Source: Deltaproteobacteria bacterium | GTDB taxonomy: Bacteria; Myxococcota_A; UBA9160; JAJDAL01 | Assembly (NCBI GenBank): GCA_029261875.1 | Contig: JAJDAL010000034.1 | Span: 21,066 to 85,065 of the forward strand | DNA length: 64,000 bases | Direction: 5' to 3' | Shown here: positions 53,965-63,117 of the stretch, one piece after another | How the letters are laid out: the number at the start of each line of letters is the position of its first letter | How positions within the stretch are numbered: the first letter of the stretch is position 1 | Translations under genes and position numbers: made by a program | Notes under the pieces: model-generated | Told to the model about the DNA's origin: nothing | The model's input: only the letters and a program-made list of their open reading frames with translations | Database searches by the model: none

Positions 53965-54227
53965 GCATGTAAGGTTAGCCGCGACGAAGTACCGCCCTCG
54001 ACAGGTCCATCCACCTCGGGAGATAGGGAATACTCCCTACGACTTCCGAGCCCCTTTAGTTGCGACACCCGGCAATCGCCACCAAAACGAGCGTACAATC
54101 CTCCCTAGTTCACTCGGGCGCAGCCGGTCGTGAGCGCGAGCGACAAGGCAACCACCTTCGGCTTAGACGCCACCACGCGCGAGTACTCGTCTAGAATCGA
54201 GACAGGGCGCAACGCCTTGGGGGCCCC

Positions 54228-56798
54228 ATGAAATCTCCGGCATCGGCCTTGCGTGAGGCTTCCATGGCGAGCGAACACTTTGTTCTACGATGCGCGAGGA
54301 CTGGCGCTCTCTCCGCACTCCTCATTATCTCGCTTGCCTGCGCAACAAAACTCGACGGATCCGGGGTGAACCGCGAGTCGTCATCAGATCGCCTTTTGTT
54401 AGCCGCGGTCTCCGGAGACCTCGCGATGGCCGGCGAACTCATTGACGGCGGAGCCGATGTCGATTTCGCGGACGATCACGGCGAGACTGCTATTCACTAC
54501 GCCGCCGTCAATGGAAACGCAGAATTAGTCGAGCTCCTAGTCCGGCGTGGTGCATCGCTCAATATTCGAGACAGCGACGGAACAACCGCTCTATATCACG
54601 CACTTGACGAAGGCCACGATGAACTTTCCCTTTCTCTCCTCCAAAATGGTGCGAGTTTTGGAGAATCCCGTAGTGACGGTTTCGCGCCAATTCATGCAGC
54701 GTCAGCTTCTAATGACACGCTCTCGCTCGCATTCATCCTGGATCGGGGTGAGGACGTTGAACGCGAGGATAACGACAACACCACACCGTTGATTTATGCG
54801 ACGTTGTACGGCCATGTCCCAGCCACCGAACTCTTACTCTCGCGGAACGCGAATCCTAACGTGCGCTCGACTCGTGGCCTTACACCCCTCATGGCAGCGA
54901 CAATTGCAGGAGATCTCTCGCTAACAGACCTGCTTCTTGATCACGGTGCGGATCCCGAAATGCTGGTATCGGACACATCTTTGCTCCACGTCGCTACACA
55001 GCAGGGGCACTTTGCGGTCCTACAATCGCTTCTCGAGCACGGGGCCAACACGGAAGTGGTGGACGACTATGGCGGGACTCCGCTGACACTTGCGATCAAT
55101 TTCGATCCGCGCCGTCACGCTCATCTCAACGAGATGTTTCCCGAAGATCAAAATCACGAATTTGAACCTGGAGATCCGCGGTCAGTTCAACATCTCCTAG
55201 AGAAAGGCGCCGATCCAAATGCAGTAGATCCAGCAACCGAGGAACCCCTCCTATCCAACGCGGTATTGACTAACGACTTGACTCTGATCGATCTTCTCCT
55301 TGCTCATGGTGCCGACCCCAACATCTCAATAGAAGAAAGATCGCTGTTACTCACAAGCATTCTGTTGGACAATCCTAAAGTCACGAGAACACTACTTGAT
55401 GCCGGTGCGAGGCCTGACGGAGCGGAGGATGAATCCACCGTATTCCAATCGCTGCTTTCAGGGAATTCTGAACTTGCCTATCGATTGCTCGAATCTGGTG
55501 CGGATCCCAACCACGGAATGGAAGGATCGTACCCACTCGTATATTCCGTCGGTAAGGGTAATTACGACGTCGCCTCGAAATTGCTTCAATACGGCGCATC
55601 GGTCGAGCTAACAGACTCCGCCGGAAACGCCCCACTTTACCATGCGGCAAGCGCTGGAAGAACGGAGCTTTGCAGAGAACTTTTGCAGCACGGGGCGAAA
55701 GCAGACCAAAGGAATACTCGCGGAATGACTCCCTTCGCCCAGTCTTGGCATGGGGGACACGACGAAACAAGCCGGTTGCTTTTGAAAAGCGGCGCCGATG
55801 TAAACCAGAGAATCTCGGAAGACCAGACGACAACTGCTCTGATGCTCGCAGCTCACTCTGGCGACGTCTCCAAAACTAAGATGCTTCTTGAATTTCGCCC
55901 GAAGCTGGACCTAGAGGGTGAGGGAGGCAGCACGGCTTTGCTGTACTCAGCGATTAGTCAGGAAACGGATGTCTCCCGTTTGCTTCTGCAAGCTGGTGCC
56001 AATCCCGATGCTCCGAATAAGTTTGGAGACACGGCACTTCATCACGCAGCGAACAACGGTGACCAATTTCTTGCTTGGATGCTGCTAGAGGCCGGCGCAA
56101 ACAAGGCACATAGAAACCAGAATTGGGAGACACCGGATCAGGTCGCATCGAATCAGGGGTACCCCATCCTAGAGAAGCTTATTCGGGAGTATAGGCCTCA
56201 GACGCGAAACACGATTCTACGGAATTCGGCAACCAACCGAAGGAAGCGGTCAAAGGTTGACCTTAGGAAACTCGTTAGGCACGTGGTTATCGTGGCGACG
56301 GCATCCGGAAATTTTGGTAGCGGTGTTATTGTGTCCAGTAGTGGATTAGTCGTGTCGAACGCCCATGTTGTCGAGTCCAACAGCGAGGTTATCGTTAAGT
56401 TGCATGACAACCGTATTCACGTAGGTCGGGTGCTGGCGCGGAACACTGAAAGTGATCTCGCGCTAATTTCGATTGATGCGTCAACTTCGGATTTTTCTAC
56501 ACTCGGACGTTCATACGAAGTTGGCGATGAGGTTTATGCGATTGGTGCGCCCATAGGGCTTGAGGCGACTGTTACTCGCGGAATAGTAAGCGCTAGACGG
56601 GAGCACGATGGAGTTGACTATATCCAGACGGACGCCGCGATAAATCCGGGAAACTCCGGCGGGCCTCTCGTGCACGTCAAAACTGGCCGTGTAATCGGCA
56701 TCAACACCCTCAAGCGAGCGGAGGGGATCGGTTACGCTGTAGCGATACCCGAACTTTCGGAGTCCTTCGGAAAGGATTTCCTGCGATCGAGGCGTTAG
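54228..56798 (+). CDS. ankyrin-repeat/HtrA-like serine protease fusion lipoprotein
   Basis: 856 residues; the ATG at 54264 is an alternative start with GAGG upstream. Lipoprotein signal ending LIISLAC (Cys38). About 18 ankyrin repeats span residues 55-655 (HGETAIHYAAVNGNAELVEL; GDTALHHAANNGDQFLAWML). The C-terminal domain is a trypsin-like HtrA protease with His713 (SNAHVV), Asp743 (TESDLAL) and Ser810 (NPGNSGGPL); the chain stops after it with no PDZ domain. Likely envelope-anchored protease whose ankyrin solenoid binds substrate or partner proteins. Codon use is less GC-biased than in the first 50 kb. Confidence 0.85.
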   Translation: MKSPASALREASMASEHFVLRCARTGALSALLIISLACATKLDGSGVNRESSSDRLLLAAVSGDLAMAGELIDGGADVDFADDHGETAIHYAAVNGNAELVELLVRRGASLNIRDSDGTTALYHALDEGHDELSLSLLQNGASFGESRSDGFAPIHAASASNDTLSLAFILDRGEDVEREDNDNTTPLIYATLYGHVPATELLLSRNANPNVRSTRGLTPLMAATIAGDLSLTDLLLDHGADPEMLVSDTSLLHVATQQGHFAVLQSLLEHGANTEVVDDYGGTPLTLAINFDPRRHAHLNEMFPEDQNHEFEPGDPRSVQHLLEKGADPNAVDPATEEPLLSNAVLTNDLTLIDLLLAHGADPNISIEERSLLLTSILLDNPKVTRTLLDAGARPDGAEDESTVFQSLLSGNSELAYRLLESGADPNHGMEGSYPLVYSVGKGNYDVASKLLQYGASVELTDSAGNAPLYHAASAGRTELCRELLQHGAKADQRNTRGMTPFAQSWHGGHDETSRLLLKSGADVNQRISEDQTTTALMLAAHSGDVSKTKMLLEFRPKLDLEGEGGSTALLYSAISQETDVSRLLLQAGANPDAPNKFGDTALHHAANNGDQFLAWMLLEAGANKAHRNQNWETPDQVASNQGYPILEKLIREYRPQTRNTILRNSATNRRKRSKVDLRKLVRHVVIVATASGNFGSGVIVSSSGLVVSNAHVVESNSEVIVKLHDNRIHVGRVLARNTESDLALISIDASTSDFSTLGRSYEVGDEVYAIGAPIGLEATVTRGIVSARREHDGVDYIQTDAAINPGNSGGPLVHVKTGRVIGINTLKRAEGIGYAVAIPELSESFGKDFLRSRR

Positions 56799-57039
56799 GC
56801 CCTTCTTCGGCGCCGGCGTGGGCCACACGAGGGGGGGACGGAATTTGTAGCTTACCAGGCGTCGGGCGGACTGGCTGCGCGGGGCCCGGTGGCTCCGGCT
56901 GATGAGCTTCCGGTCCTGGAAGAAGGGTGACAGGATAGGCTGGCACCGAGCAAACCGGATTCCAGGCTCGGAAAACAGCTTGCGTGGCGAAGCCCGCTGG
57001 CCAAATATAATTCGGAATCCGTCTCCGAGGAATGTCGCT

Positions 57040-57576
57040 TTGCTAGATCCGTTAGGGACCCTCCTACTCCTTTCGTGGTTCGTTGGGTTGCCCCTAATCT
57101 TGAACTCACTCCTCGCGAATAGATGGCTTGTCTGGGCGAAGGGGCTTGATCGGAAGAGAGGCCTCGCATTTTGGGTCGCGGGAACGAAGCTAACGGTGGC
57201 CATGGGTCTAGTTCACATAGTGATAACCGTCCTTGCGGCCAGTGGTGAGAAGGTTTTCTCAATTGATCACTACATCAACGCGTCACTTGACCGTCCGATA
57301 TCGCGCGCTCTCGATTTCACACCTCTCTTTCCCTTATTGATCGCCGCCCGAGCCGGATCAATCGCGAATGACATTCGTACCGATAGCCCAACAGAGGTTC
57401 GCTCGGTCACAGAGTGGTGCGAAACGCTCGCTGTTGTTGAGGAACTCGACAACTCGGCTGCACAGCGCTGGAAAGATGTGTTTCTTCCGATTCGCTCTTA
57501 CGAACTTCGCGGTGGAGGTTGGTTTCGTAGCAGGGATGCACGTGTGGGTCTTCAGCGACTCTATCCGTGGGTGTGA
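57040..57576 (+). CDS. hypothetical membrane protein
   Basis: 178 residues from a TTG at 57040 with GAGGAA upstream; the frame is open from 56902 but lacks a signal there. Two to three helices (LLLLSWFVGLPLILNSLL; VAMGLVHIVITVLAAS) and a soluble C-terminal half (VTEWCETLAVVEELDNSA). No family recognised. Confidence 0.5.
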   Translation: MLDPLGTLLLLSWFVGLPLILNSLLANRWLVWAKGLDRKRGLAFWVAGTKLTVAMGLVHIVITVLAASGEKVFSIDHYINASLDRPISRALDFTPLFPLLIAARAGSIANDIRTDSPTEVRSVTEWCETLAVVEELDNSAAQRWKDVFLPIRSYELRGGGWFRSRDARVGLQRLYPWV

Positions 57577-58006
57577 CTCCTAGGTTTCCTGCGTTTCCTT
57601 CCACATCGCGCGGAAACCGCGGAGCGACATTCGTTCTACGCGGCGGTACGCGAAACTGTCTTACTCTGGGCTAGTTAGAGTGCTTCGTGTCCGTCGCTTG
57701 TCTGTCGTAGAAAACGAGGGGCCCCAAAGTACCGGAAATGAAAAGAAAAATGGCGGGGCGGACGGGACTCAAACCCGTCCTTTGAAGACATAACCCACTG
57801 AAATCGTTGTATATCATCTACCAAATTCCTTTGACAACTCTTGGAACACACACAACCCGAAGACGCGACGGCGGATGGGATCTGCGCCCCGAGCTAGGGA
57901 ACCCAAGAGGTCGCGGAAATCGAAGACATACCTGAGAAAACGCGGCCTGCCGGAGCACGACGCCAGCTACGAAGGGCTCCCAAAAGATCTACTAATCCGA
58001 CGAGTA
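57577..58006. other. 430-bp gap without a convincing gene
   Basis: Contains the tRNA 3'-end-like fragment listed separately. A 53-codon frame (57875-58036) exists but overlaps the convergent gene and is not supported. No promoter or repeat stands out. Confidence 0.5.
57751..57790 (-). other. tRNA 3'-half-like fragment, possible att remnant
   Basis: Read on the minus strand, a T-arm (ACGGG-TTTGAGT-CCCGT) is followed by CCGCCCC, G and CCA, exactly as at the 3' end of a tRNA or tmRNA. The complementary 5' acceptor GGGGCGG, D-arm and anticodon arm are absent upstream. The invariant TTC of the T-loop reads TTT, suggesting decay. Integrative elements commonly leave such fragments. Confidence 0.5.
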
Positions 58007-58666
58007 CTAATAGGTCGAGTCAACTTCAAGGAATAGATCCAACAGGTCGGTGAGCATCGCGTCACGAGTCGCCATGCTGAGAATAGGGAGACGGTGTCCC
58101 GGCGTTAGGCTCACGCCCTTGCACTCCGTCCGCGTGCCAGAGTACTGCCCGAAACTGTGCCAGGCGTTTCGGTATCGGTTGAGAAAAATAGCGGTGTCGA
58201 GCTTCTCGATGGTCACCCTCGCATCCTCCCGCAGAAACACAAAAACGTCGTTCAGCCGCACCCGGCGTCCGCTGAGTTGTGACTCAAGCACCAGCTTGCA
58301 GAACCCCTCGAAAAAGAAGAGGGCGACCACAGAGAAGGCGAGCGCTCCGATGATGTTTTGAGTGTCACCAAACTCGGTGCCCTTCCAAGCTAGGAAGTTC
58401 GCCCAGCGGTCCTCGGGACCCGCGCGAGTTTCAACGGGGCCGGGCAAGACGGCCTTGGGAAGGCTCTCGTCCCACGTCTCCGCCAAGTAGTGCTCGATAT
58501 TTGCTTCCGCCACAGCGCCGGAGAAGAGAAGATGGTAGACGGAGAAGAGCATCGCCTCCCGCCGGTCCTCCCCGCTGACGTTTCTGAGTTTGGGTTGTAT
58601 GGAATCCAAGTCCACTCGGTCGCGAAATTTTCTGGCGAAATCGAGGAGAAGATCAGCGGTAGTCAT
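58007..58666 (-). CDS. hypothetical protein with HEPN-like Arg...His motif
   Basis: 219 residues, mainly helical. A hydrophobic helix (IIGALAFSVVALFFFEGFC) lies mid-chain and FLNRYRNAWHSFGQYSG near residue 170. The R-x5-H spacing in the latter recalls HEPN nucleases, but the fold cannot be confirmed by eye. No other family recognised. Last gene of the minus-strand group that begins with the nuclease gene at 62771. Confidence 0.6.
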   Translation of the reverse strand: MTTADLLLDFARKFRDRVDLDSIQPKLRNVSGEDRREAMLFSVYHLLFSGAVAEANIEHYLAETWDESLPKAVLPGPVETRAGPEDRWANFLAWKGTEFGDTQNIIGALAFSVVALFFFEGFCKLVLESQLSGRRVRLNDVFVFLREDARVTIEKLDTAIFLNRYRNAWHSFGQYSGTRTECKGVSLTPGHRLPILSMATRDAMLTDLLDLFLEVDSTY

Positions 58667-58747
58667 CTATATCCCCACCTCCATGTTATTCCCTTGTGCG
58701 GAGCATGCCGCCGACCACTCAAGACACACTAATCGAAAAACTAGACC

Positions 58748-59098
58748 CTATTGCGCTGGAGCTTTCTTCAAGCCTTCCGAGATACTCATAAGGCTCATCT
58801 TGTAGATCGCAAGGTCCTCTCCTAGGGCTATTCCAGCAGCAAAATCCTTTCCCTCCATACACTCCGCTGCAATTTTCCTGCGGGCGTCGGAGAACATCTC
58901 CAGTACCCCGGCTTCAGAGGTGATCCTCTTGTATCGGGCGTGCAGGGGCCAGTTAGCCAACATCCCATCTACAATGGTGAGGACCCAAGCACCTTGCTTT
59001 TCGGGAGTTGAATCCCGAATCTCGTCGCAAAATGGTCCGGCGTTGGAAACGGCTGGTGTCATCACAACGAAGAGGATTGCAAGTGCTAAAGAACGCAT
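58748..59098 (-). CDS. small periplasmic protein
   Basis: 116 residues with a clear signal peptide ending PAVSNA/GPF. Mature part of about 96 residues with two cysteines (GPFCDEIRDS and AAECMEGKDF), which could form a disulfide. AGGAG precedes the ATG. No family recognised. It may belong to the group of exported proteins around the HtrA lipoprotein. Confidence 0.65.
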   Translation of the reverse strand: MRSLALAILFVVMTPAVSNAGPFCDEIRDSTPEKQGAWVLTIVDGMLANWPLHARYKRITSEAGVLEMFSDARRKIAAECMEGKDFAAGIALGEDLAIYKMSLMSISEGLKKAPAQ

Positions 59099-59125
59099 AT
59101 CGTCTCCTATCGTACTGGCGCGTCG

Positions 59126-59443
59126 TTATCGCTCCGTGCGGGAACACACGCTAATTCCGCCGAGTTCGCGATCTACTTCGCAATTCAAGCCACACTCGTA
59201 GTCTCCAGAATTCAAGGCACCGCGGCCGTCGAGGGCAGACTGACAAGCTTGGCGGCACATGTCCAAGGACCTGAATGTACCGAGCGTCACCGACCGTGTG
59301 AGGTCCGCTCGGTCAAGGTAGATGATTCCTGTCCAGGTCTGTTGTCCACAAGCCGTGAGCCAGACAACGCTCAGAGCCAATCCGACCCATTTCCCAACAC
59401 TGACCATCGAACTTGCATGAGCATGGTTCTGCCGTATCTCCAT
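59126..59443 (-). CDS. small Cys-rich lipoprotein
   Basis: 105 residues from the ATG at 59443 (GAGGA upstream). Leader ends VVWLTAC, a lipobox. Mature part has six further cysteines (DMCRQACQSA, YECGLNCEVD, ISVCSRTE), likely disulfide-bonded. An ATG at 59407 would give a more typical 20-residue leader. No family recognised; it lies 56 bp after the stop of the HtrA-like lipoprotein gene. Confidence 0.6.
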   Translation of the reverse strand: MEIRQNHAHASSMVSVGKWVGLALSVVWLTACGQQTWTGIIYLDRADLTRSVTLGTFRSLDMCRQACQSALDGRGALNSGDYECGLNCEVDRELGGISVCSRTER

Positions 59444-59499
59444 CACGGGGTCCTCAAGCAAGGAGGGTTTCCGACGCAAGATGAATGGTCCTCATTTCC

Positions 59500-61977
59500 C
59501 TATCGGTGCCCCAGATGAGAACGAAACGCTTTCCTGACTTCCTCCACTGACACCGCAAACCCAAGTCCCTCCACACCAAGCTTTGAGAGCTTCTTGGTAT
59601 TGATTCCCACTATCTCCCCTGACATATTCAGCAATGGTCCCCCGCTGTTTCCCGAGTTGATCGCTGCATCCGTTTGAATGAGCGTGACCGATTCATCAAC
59701 GTAATCCAACGGAGTTCTTCGTACGGCGCTGACGATCCCGCTAGTGGCGGTCTGTTCGAGACCAAGTGGCGCACCGATTGCGACGACAGTCTCGCCCACT
59801 TCCAAATCGCGGGTTCGGGCCATCGGTGCTGCCATCAACCCTACCGTTTCTATTTTCAGTAGAGCGAGATCCCGCGAAACCGAGTGTTCTAGAACCTTGG
59901 CGACCGATTTTCGCCCGTCGGCGAGCTTCACAATTACTTCCGATGCGTCTCCAACGACGTGGTGATTCGTGACGATAAGTCCCTTCGGATCAACAATGAC
60001 GCCGCTACCTGTACTAAAAGTAGTCTCGATGACGACGACGCTTTCGGAGCGCTCACGAACAAGATCTGAAATCGAGGCATACCGCCGTGCCGTCCCGGAA
60101 GAAACATGCGGTAGCCGCTTCGGCAGAATGACCTTCGGAGCGTGACTCGGCCGCCTGGACACGACAGCTTTCTTTCGTTCAGGGGAACGCGCGAAGACGA
60201 TGTTCTCCATGACCGGCCCGAAATCCTCATCGCTCACTTCCCCCGATACGAAATCTTTAAACGGATCAACAAAGACGATTTTGTCGGGCCATTCGGCGAG
60301 TTCAATTGGGAGACGTTTGGCCCTCTGCGCAATCCGTTTCGGAACGATTTCTTTAAACGCACTCTTTGGAATCTCTTCGTTCAGCCGATGAGCCAGGTAG
60401 TACTCTCTCGCGGAGCCAGGCGCGCCTACGGCGAGACTATCTCGTCCCCTAGCTAGATTGATTTCGCCAATGGCCGAGAGCGCAATATCCCCAATTTCTT
60501 CAACGACCTCCTTCCAGGCAGCCTGCACCAGTCGCTCGACATCATCCTCGCCAACATCACGGTCGGTCAGTCCGTTTATGTCATCTGGATGCACACTACT
60601 CAGTCCGATTTTCTCCACAGTACGCGAACGCTCGATCCGTCTATCCTCAACGACAAAGCGGTCGCGGGAGTCCCATATCCGGAGTGACACAGCCACACGG
60701 GGTGACAAAGCGAAACGGGATTCAAGGTATTGATAATCTTGGTGGATCGGGAGCTGAAGGTATGCAGGAGTGTCAGCAAGCGCATTCCTGTATTCGCCTG
60801 CCTTCACTGCCCACACGATCGCCGCTAGGGAGCTGGCCACATCACCGTTCGCGGTCAGTCGGTGTTGCATTGAAACGGCTTGGTTGTATCCGTTCATCAA
60901 CTCGTTGTAACGGGGGTTGGCGAGTTGCTGATACCCTGAAAGGAACTTAGAGAACTTCTGGTTTACGTTCTTTTCGACCGTTACACCCGCGTCAAGCACG
61001 GATGCGCTTACCAAGATTCCCGATCCATCCGTAGGGAGAGACGCAGCGAGCGAAACCTTCTTGCTGAGCCTGGATCGGATTGTTGCAATCTGGCCTGACG
61101 GAAGATCAAAATCCAGCGCCACCGTTGGCCTATAGGCATTCAGCGACTCGTCTACCCAGTCTTCTATCCGGCGTAGAGCTTCTGAATCAGCGGAGCAATA
61201 AGGAAGTGCAACGATCCCAATGGCAGCCGCTGTAGCAGGCGAGCGCCTAGCATTCGCAGCGTGGCGTTTGGCACCGATTCGGTTGGTGCATTCCGCTGCC
61301 TTGAGACGGGCTCGCTCCGGGAAGACAGTTTCCGGATAGGTTTCCGCGGCAATTTCCCATAGAAGTAGAGCATGGTCCACATCGGTGCGCTCTTTGTCAG
61401 TGATGGTTGAGATCAGAGCATCCCTTTGGTCGTTGATCGAATCCAAGAGTTTCGCGACCTCGCTTGAGTAGTCACGGTATTCGCGAATCCTCCACGCGAT
61501 CACCATCTTTTGCGCAAGATCATCGCTTTCATCTGCCAGCCTGACGAGCGAGTCCCTCTCCTTTGCTTTCTTATCAATGGACGCGATGCGGTTCTTGAGT
61601 TCCGGCTGATAGAAGTGCTCCAACGGAGCCTTTTTCAGAAGGATTAGACGCTGGTCAAGGTCTGCAGGAGACAAAGTGCGATCGTGGGCGAGTGCTTCCC
61701 ATCCAATATTCTGTCCCACCTGCTTCAGTTCATTCTGGACCGCCACGTTCCCGGGGTGTTCCTTAGAGAACTCACTAAGCGTTCGATAGGCCGCACCCAG
61801 GTCACCCTCATCCTGAAGCCTTTTCGATTCAGAAAGAATCGCGCCCGTTGCGCATCCGAGGCATGCGACTAAGCCAAGGCAGTAGAATGCAGCAATTCGG
61901 CTGAGGCGCGCATGGGTATCACTCCGTGTTGATTCGCTCCGTTGCTCGCTGCCCAACACCTTACCGGCACACTTCAT
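59500..61977 (-). CDS. HtrA-like serine protease lipoprotein with large novel N-terminal region
   Basis: 825 residues from the ATG at 61977. Leader ends GLVACLGC (Cys39 or Cys42 lipidated). A helical, TPR-like region follows (GDLGAAYRTLSEFSKEHPGN), then about 450 residues without recognised domains. The C-terminal HtrA protease has TNHHVV (His), VSRDLALLKI (Asp) and NSGNSGGPLL (Ser) and stops directly after it, with no PDZ. The protease domain resembles that of the ankyrin fusion at 54228. Its start overlaps the end of the Cys-rich gene, so it is the third gene of a nuclease/Cys-rich/protease operon. Confidence 0.82.
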   Translation of the reverse strand: MKCAGKVLGSEQRSESTRSDTHARLSRIAAFYCLGLVACLGCATGAILSESKRLQDEGDLGAAYRTLSEFSKEHPGNVAVQNELKQVGQNIGWEALAHDRTLSPADLDQRLILLKKAPLEHFYQPELKNRIASIDKKAKERDSLVRLADESDDLAQKMVIAWRIREYRDYSSEVAKLLDSINDQRDALISTITDKERTDVDHALLLWEIAAETYPETVFPERARLKAAECTNRIGAKRHAANARRSPATAAAIGIVALPYCSADSEALRRIEDWVDESLNAYRPTVALDFDLPSGQIATIRSRLSKKVSLAASLPTDGSGILVSASVLDAGVTVEKNVNQKFSKFLSGYQQLANPRYNELMNGYNQAVSMQHRLTANGDVASSLAAIVWAVKAGEYRNALADTPAYLQLPIHQDYQYLESRFALSPRVAVSLRIWDSRDRFVVEDRRIERSRTVEKIGLSSVHPDDINGLTDRDVGEDDVERLVQAAWKEVVEEIGDIALSAIGEINLARGRDSLAVGAPGSAREYYLAHRLNEEIPKSAFKEIVPKRIAQRAKRLPIELAEWPDKIVFVDPFKDFVSGEVSDEDFGPVMENIVFARSPERKKAVVSRRPSHAPKVILPKRLPHVSSGTARRYASISDLVRERSESVVVIETTFSTGSGVIVDPKGLIVTNHHVVGDASEVIVKLADGRKSVAKVLEHSVSRDLALLKIETVGLMAAPMARTRDLEVGETVVAIGAPLGLEQTATSGIVSAVRRTPLDYVDESVTLIQTDAAINSGNSGGPLLNMSGEIVGINTKKLSKLGVEGLGFAVSVEEVRKAFRSHLGHR

Positions 61978-62272
61978 AGGAATTGCATGCGCATCCCCGT
62001 CCTTTTCCGCATGAATAGTCCGCGCGTATGCATGAATTCCCACACGCCCTCCCCTTGCTGCACACTTTGCAGCACTGGGATCGAGGGATGCACGACTGCG
62101 CCTGCTTTGGGTCTGCATCAAAGGAGATGTCCGCAGCAGCTTGCACGTATGACGTGTTCTCGCCCGCAGGAAGACGATTCAGCGATTCCTCGGCCTGAAC
62201 AGTCGCGTTAGAAAATGGAACTAGGAGTCCAACCAACAAAGCATAGATCGCCAACCTACGTCGTAATCGCAT
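61961..62272 (-). CDS. secreted Cys-rich protein (KACG/GCAC-type domain)
   Basis: 103 residues from the ATG at 62272; signal peptide to ATVQA/EES. The C-terminal part packs ten Cys in CIPRSQCCKVCSKGRACGNS then CIRADYSCGKGRGCACN. I have seen this arrangement (CKVC-KGKACG-SCI) in proteins next to or fused with thermonucleases, and a nuclease gene lies 25 bases upstream. Probably a disulfide or metal-binding module. Overlaps the next gene by 17 bases. Confidence 0.75.
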   Translation of the reverse strand: MRLRRRLAIYALLVGLLVPFSNATVQAEESLNRLPAGENTSYVQAAADISFDADPKQAQSCIPRSQCCKVCSKGRACGNSCIRADYSCGKGRGCACNSYEVCR

Positions 62273-62297
62273 CGTTAGGTTCCCCACCCTGAGGGCT

Positions 62298-62771
62298 TTA
62301 GTCAGTGCCCTGCGCCCACAGTCCCCGCCCCACTCGCCTCGCTTCCGATTCCGCCTCAACAAATTCCGCGAGCCGCGAGTGCGGATACGTTCGCAGTGCG
62401 TGCCCGAACCCTTCTCGGATTATCAAAACATTGAGCAGAGTCCCATCTGGCAAATAGACGTACCGAAGGCTCCGCTGATACTTGTCCATGGAACGGCTTT
62501 CGGGGTCGCGCTCCAGTCGAACCTGCTTACCCTCACACATGCGCCTGGAAAAGGCACTCGCTTCCTTGCCGAATCGCTCCACTGGCTTCTGAGGATGAAC
62601 GGTTTCCGGGGTATCGACACCGATGAGGCGAACCCTCTCGCCACCGTCGAGCACGATGGTGTCACCGTCGATGACACGCTCAACCATGTGAAGAGTTGAC
62701 TCCGCACACGCGACCAGAACGGAACAAAGCACCGCCGCCAGGCTCGCAACTATTCGGCTCGACCTAAGCAC
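62298..62771 (-). CDS. thermonuclease (SNase-like) lipoprotein
   Basis: 157 residues from a GTG with GGAGG upstream. Leader ends SVLVAC (Cys22), a lipobox. SNase fold: DGDTIVLDGGERVRLIGVDT, then PETVHP supplies the catalytic Arg and Glu, and KYQRSLRYVYLPDG the second Arg; VIREGFGHA-type C-terminus is present. A calcium-dependent nuclease held at the membrane surface, possibly for nutrient scavenging or defence against incoming DNA. First gene of the operon. Confidence 0.88.
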   Translation of the reverse strand: MLRSSRIVASLAAVLCSVLVACAESTLHMVERVIDGDTIVLDGGERVRLIGVDTPETVHPQKPVERFGKEASAFSRRMCEGKQVRLERDPESRSMDKYQRSLRYVYLPDGTLLNVLIIREGFGHALRTYPHSRLAEFVEAESEARRVGRGLWAQGTD

Positions 62772-62904
62772 AACGCCCCTCCGTGAACCTTGTGGTCGCC
62801 GCTTAGGTTACCGCGACTTTACGAAAGTGACGCAGAGGACCTTCTCCATCGTCCACCGCCCGGCACGCAGATTGCGTAGAGCGTTCTACGGGGGGTGATG
62901 AACA

Positions 62905-63117
62905 ATGAACGAGTTCGATCGGCTCGCCATTCGGCGCGCCATGCTGATTGTCGATGGTCACGATCCGGGACCACATCCGGGGATACCAATCTGTGACCTC
63001 TCGCCACAGCTTCGCGGCGAGCTTCGTGCCCTCATAGAGCGCTTGCCGTACTCCGCAGAGATCCACCCACTACAGGCAATCGCATTGACCTTCTACAGCT
63101 TTGGAATCCGGCCGTAG
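62905..63117 (+). CDS. small hypothetical protein
   Basis: 70 residues (MNEFDRLAIRRAMLIVDGHD). Compact and helical with no cysteine pair or membrane segment; GGGGGTGATG lies just before the ATG. No family recognised. Divergent from the nuclease operon. Confidence 0.4.
   Translation: MNEFDRLAIRRAMLIVDGHDPGPHPGIPICDLSPQLRGELRALIERLPYSAEIHPLQAIALTFYSFGIRP

Noticed and set aside
57875..58036. 53-codon plus-strand frame starting MGSAPRARE and ending in a TAG
   Set aside because: It overlaps the end of a convergent, better supported gene, has no ribosome site and matches no family.
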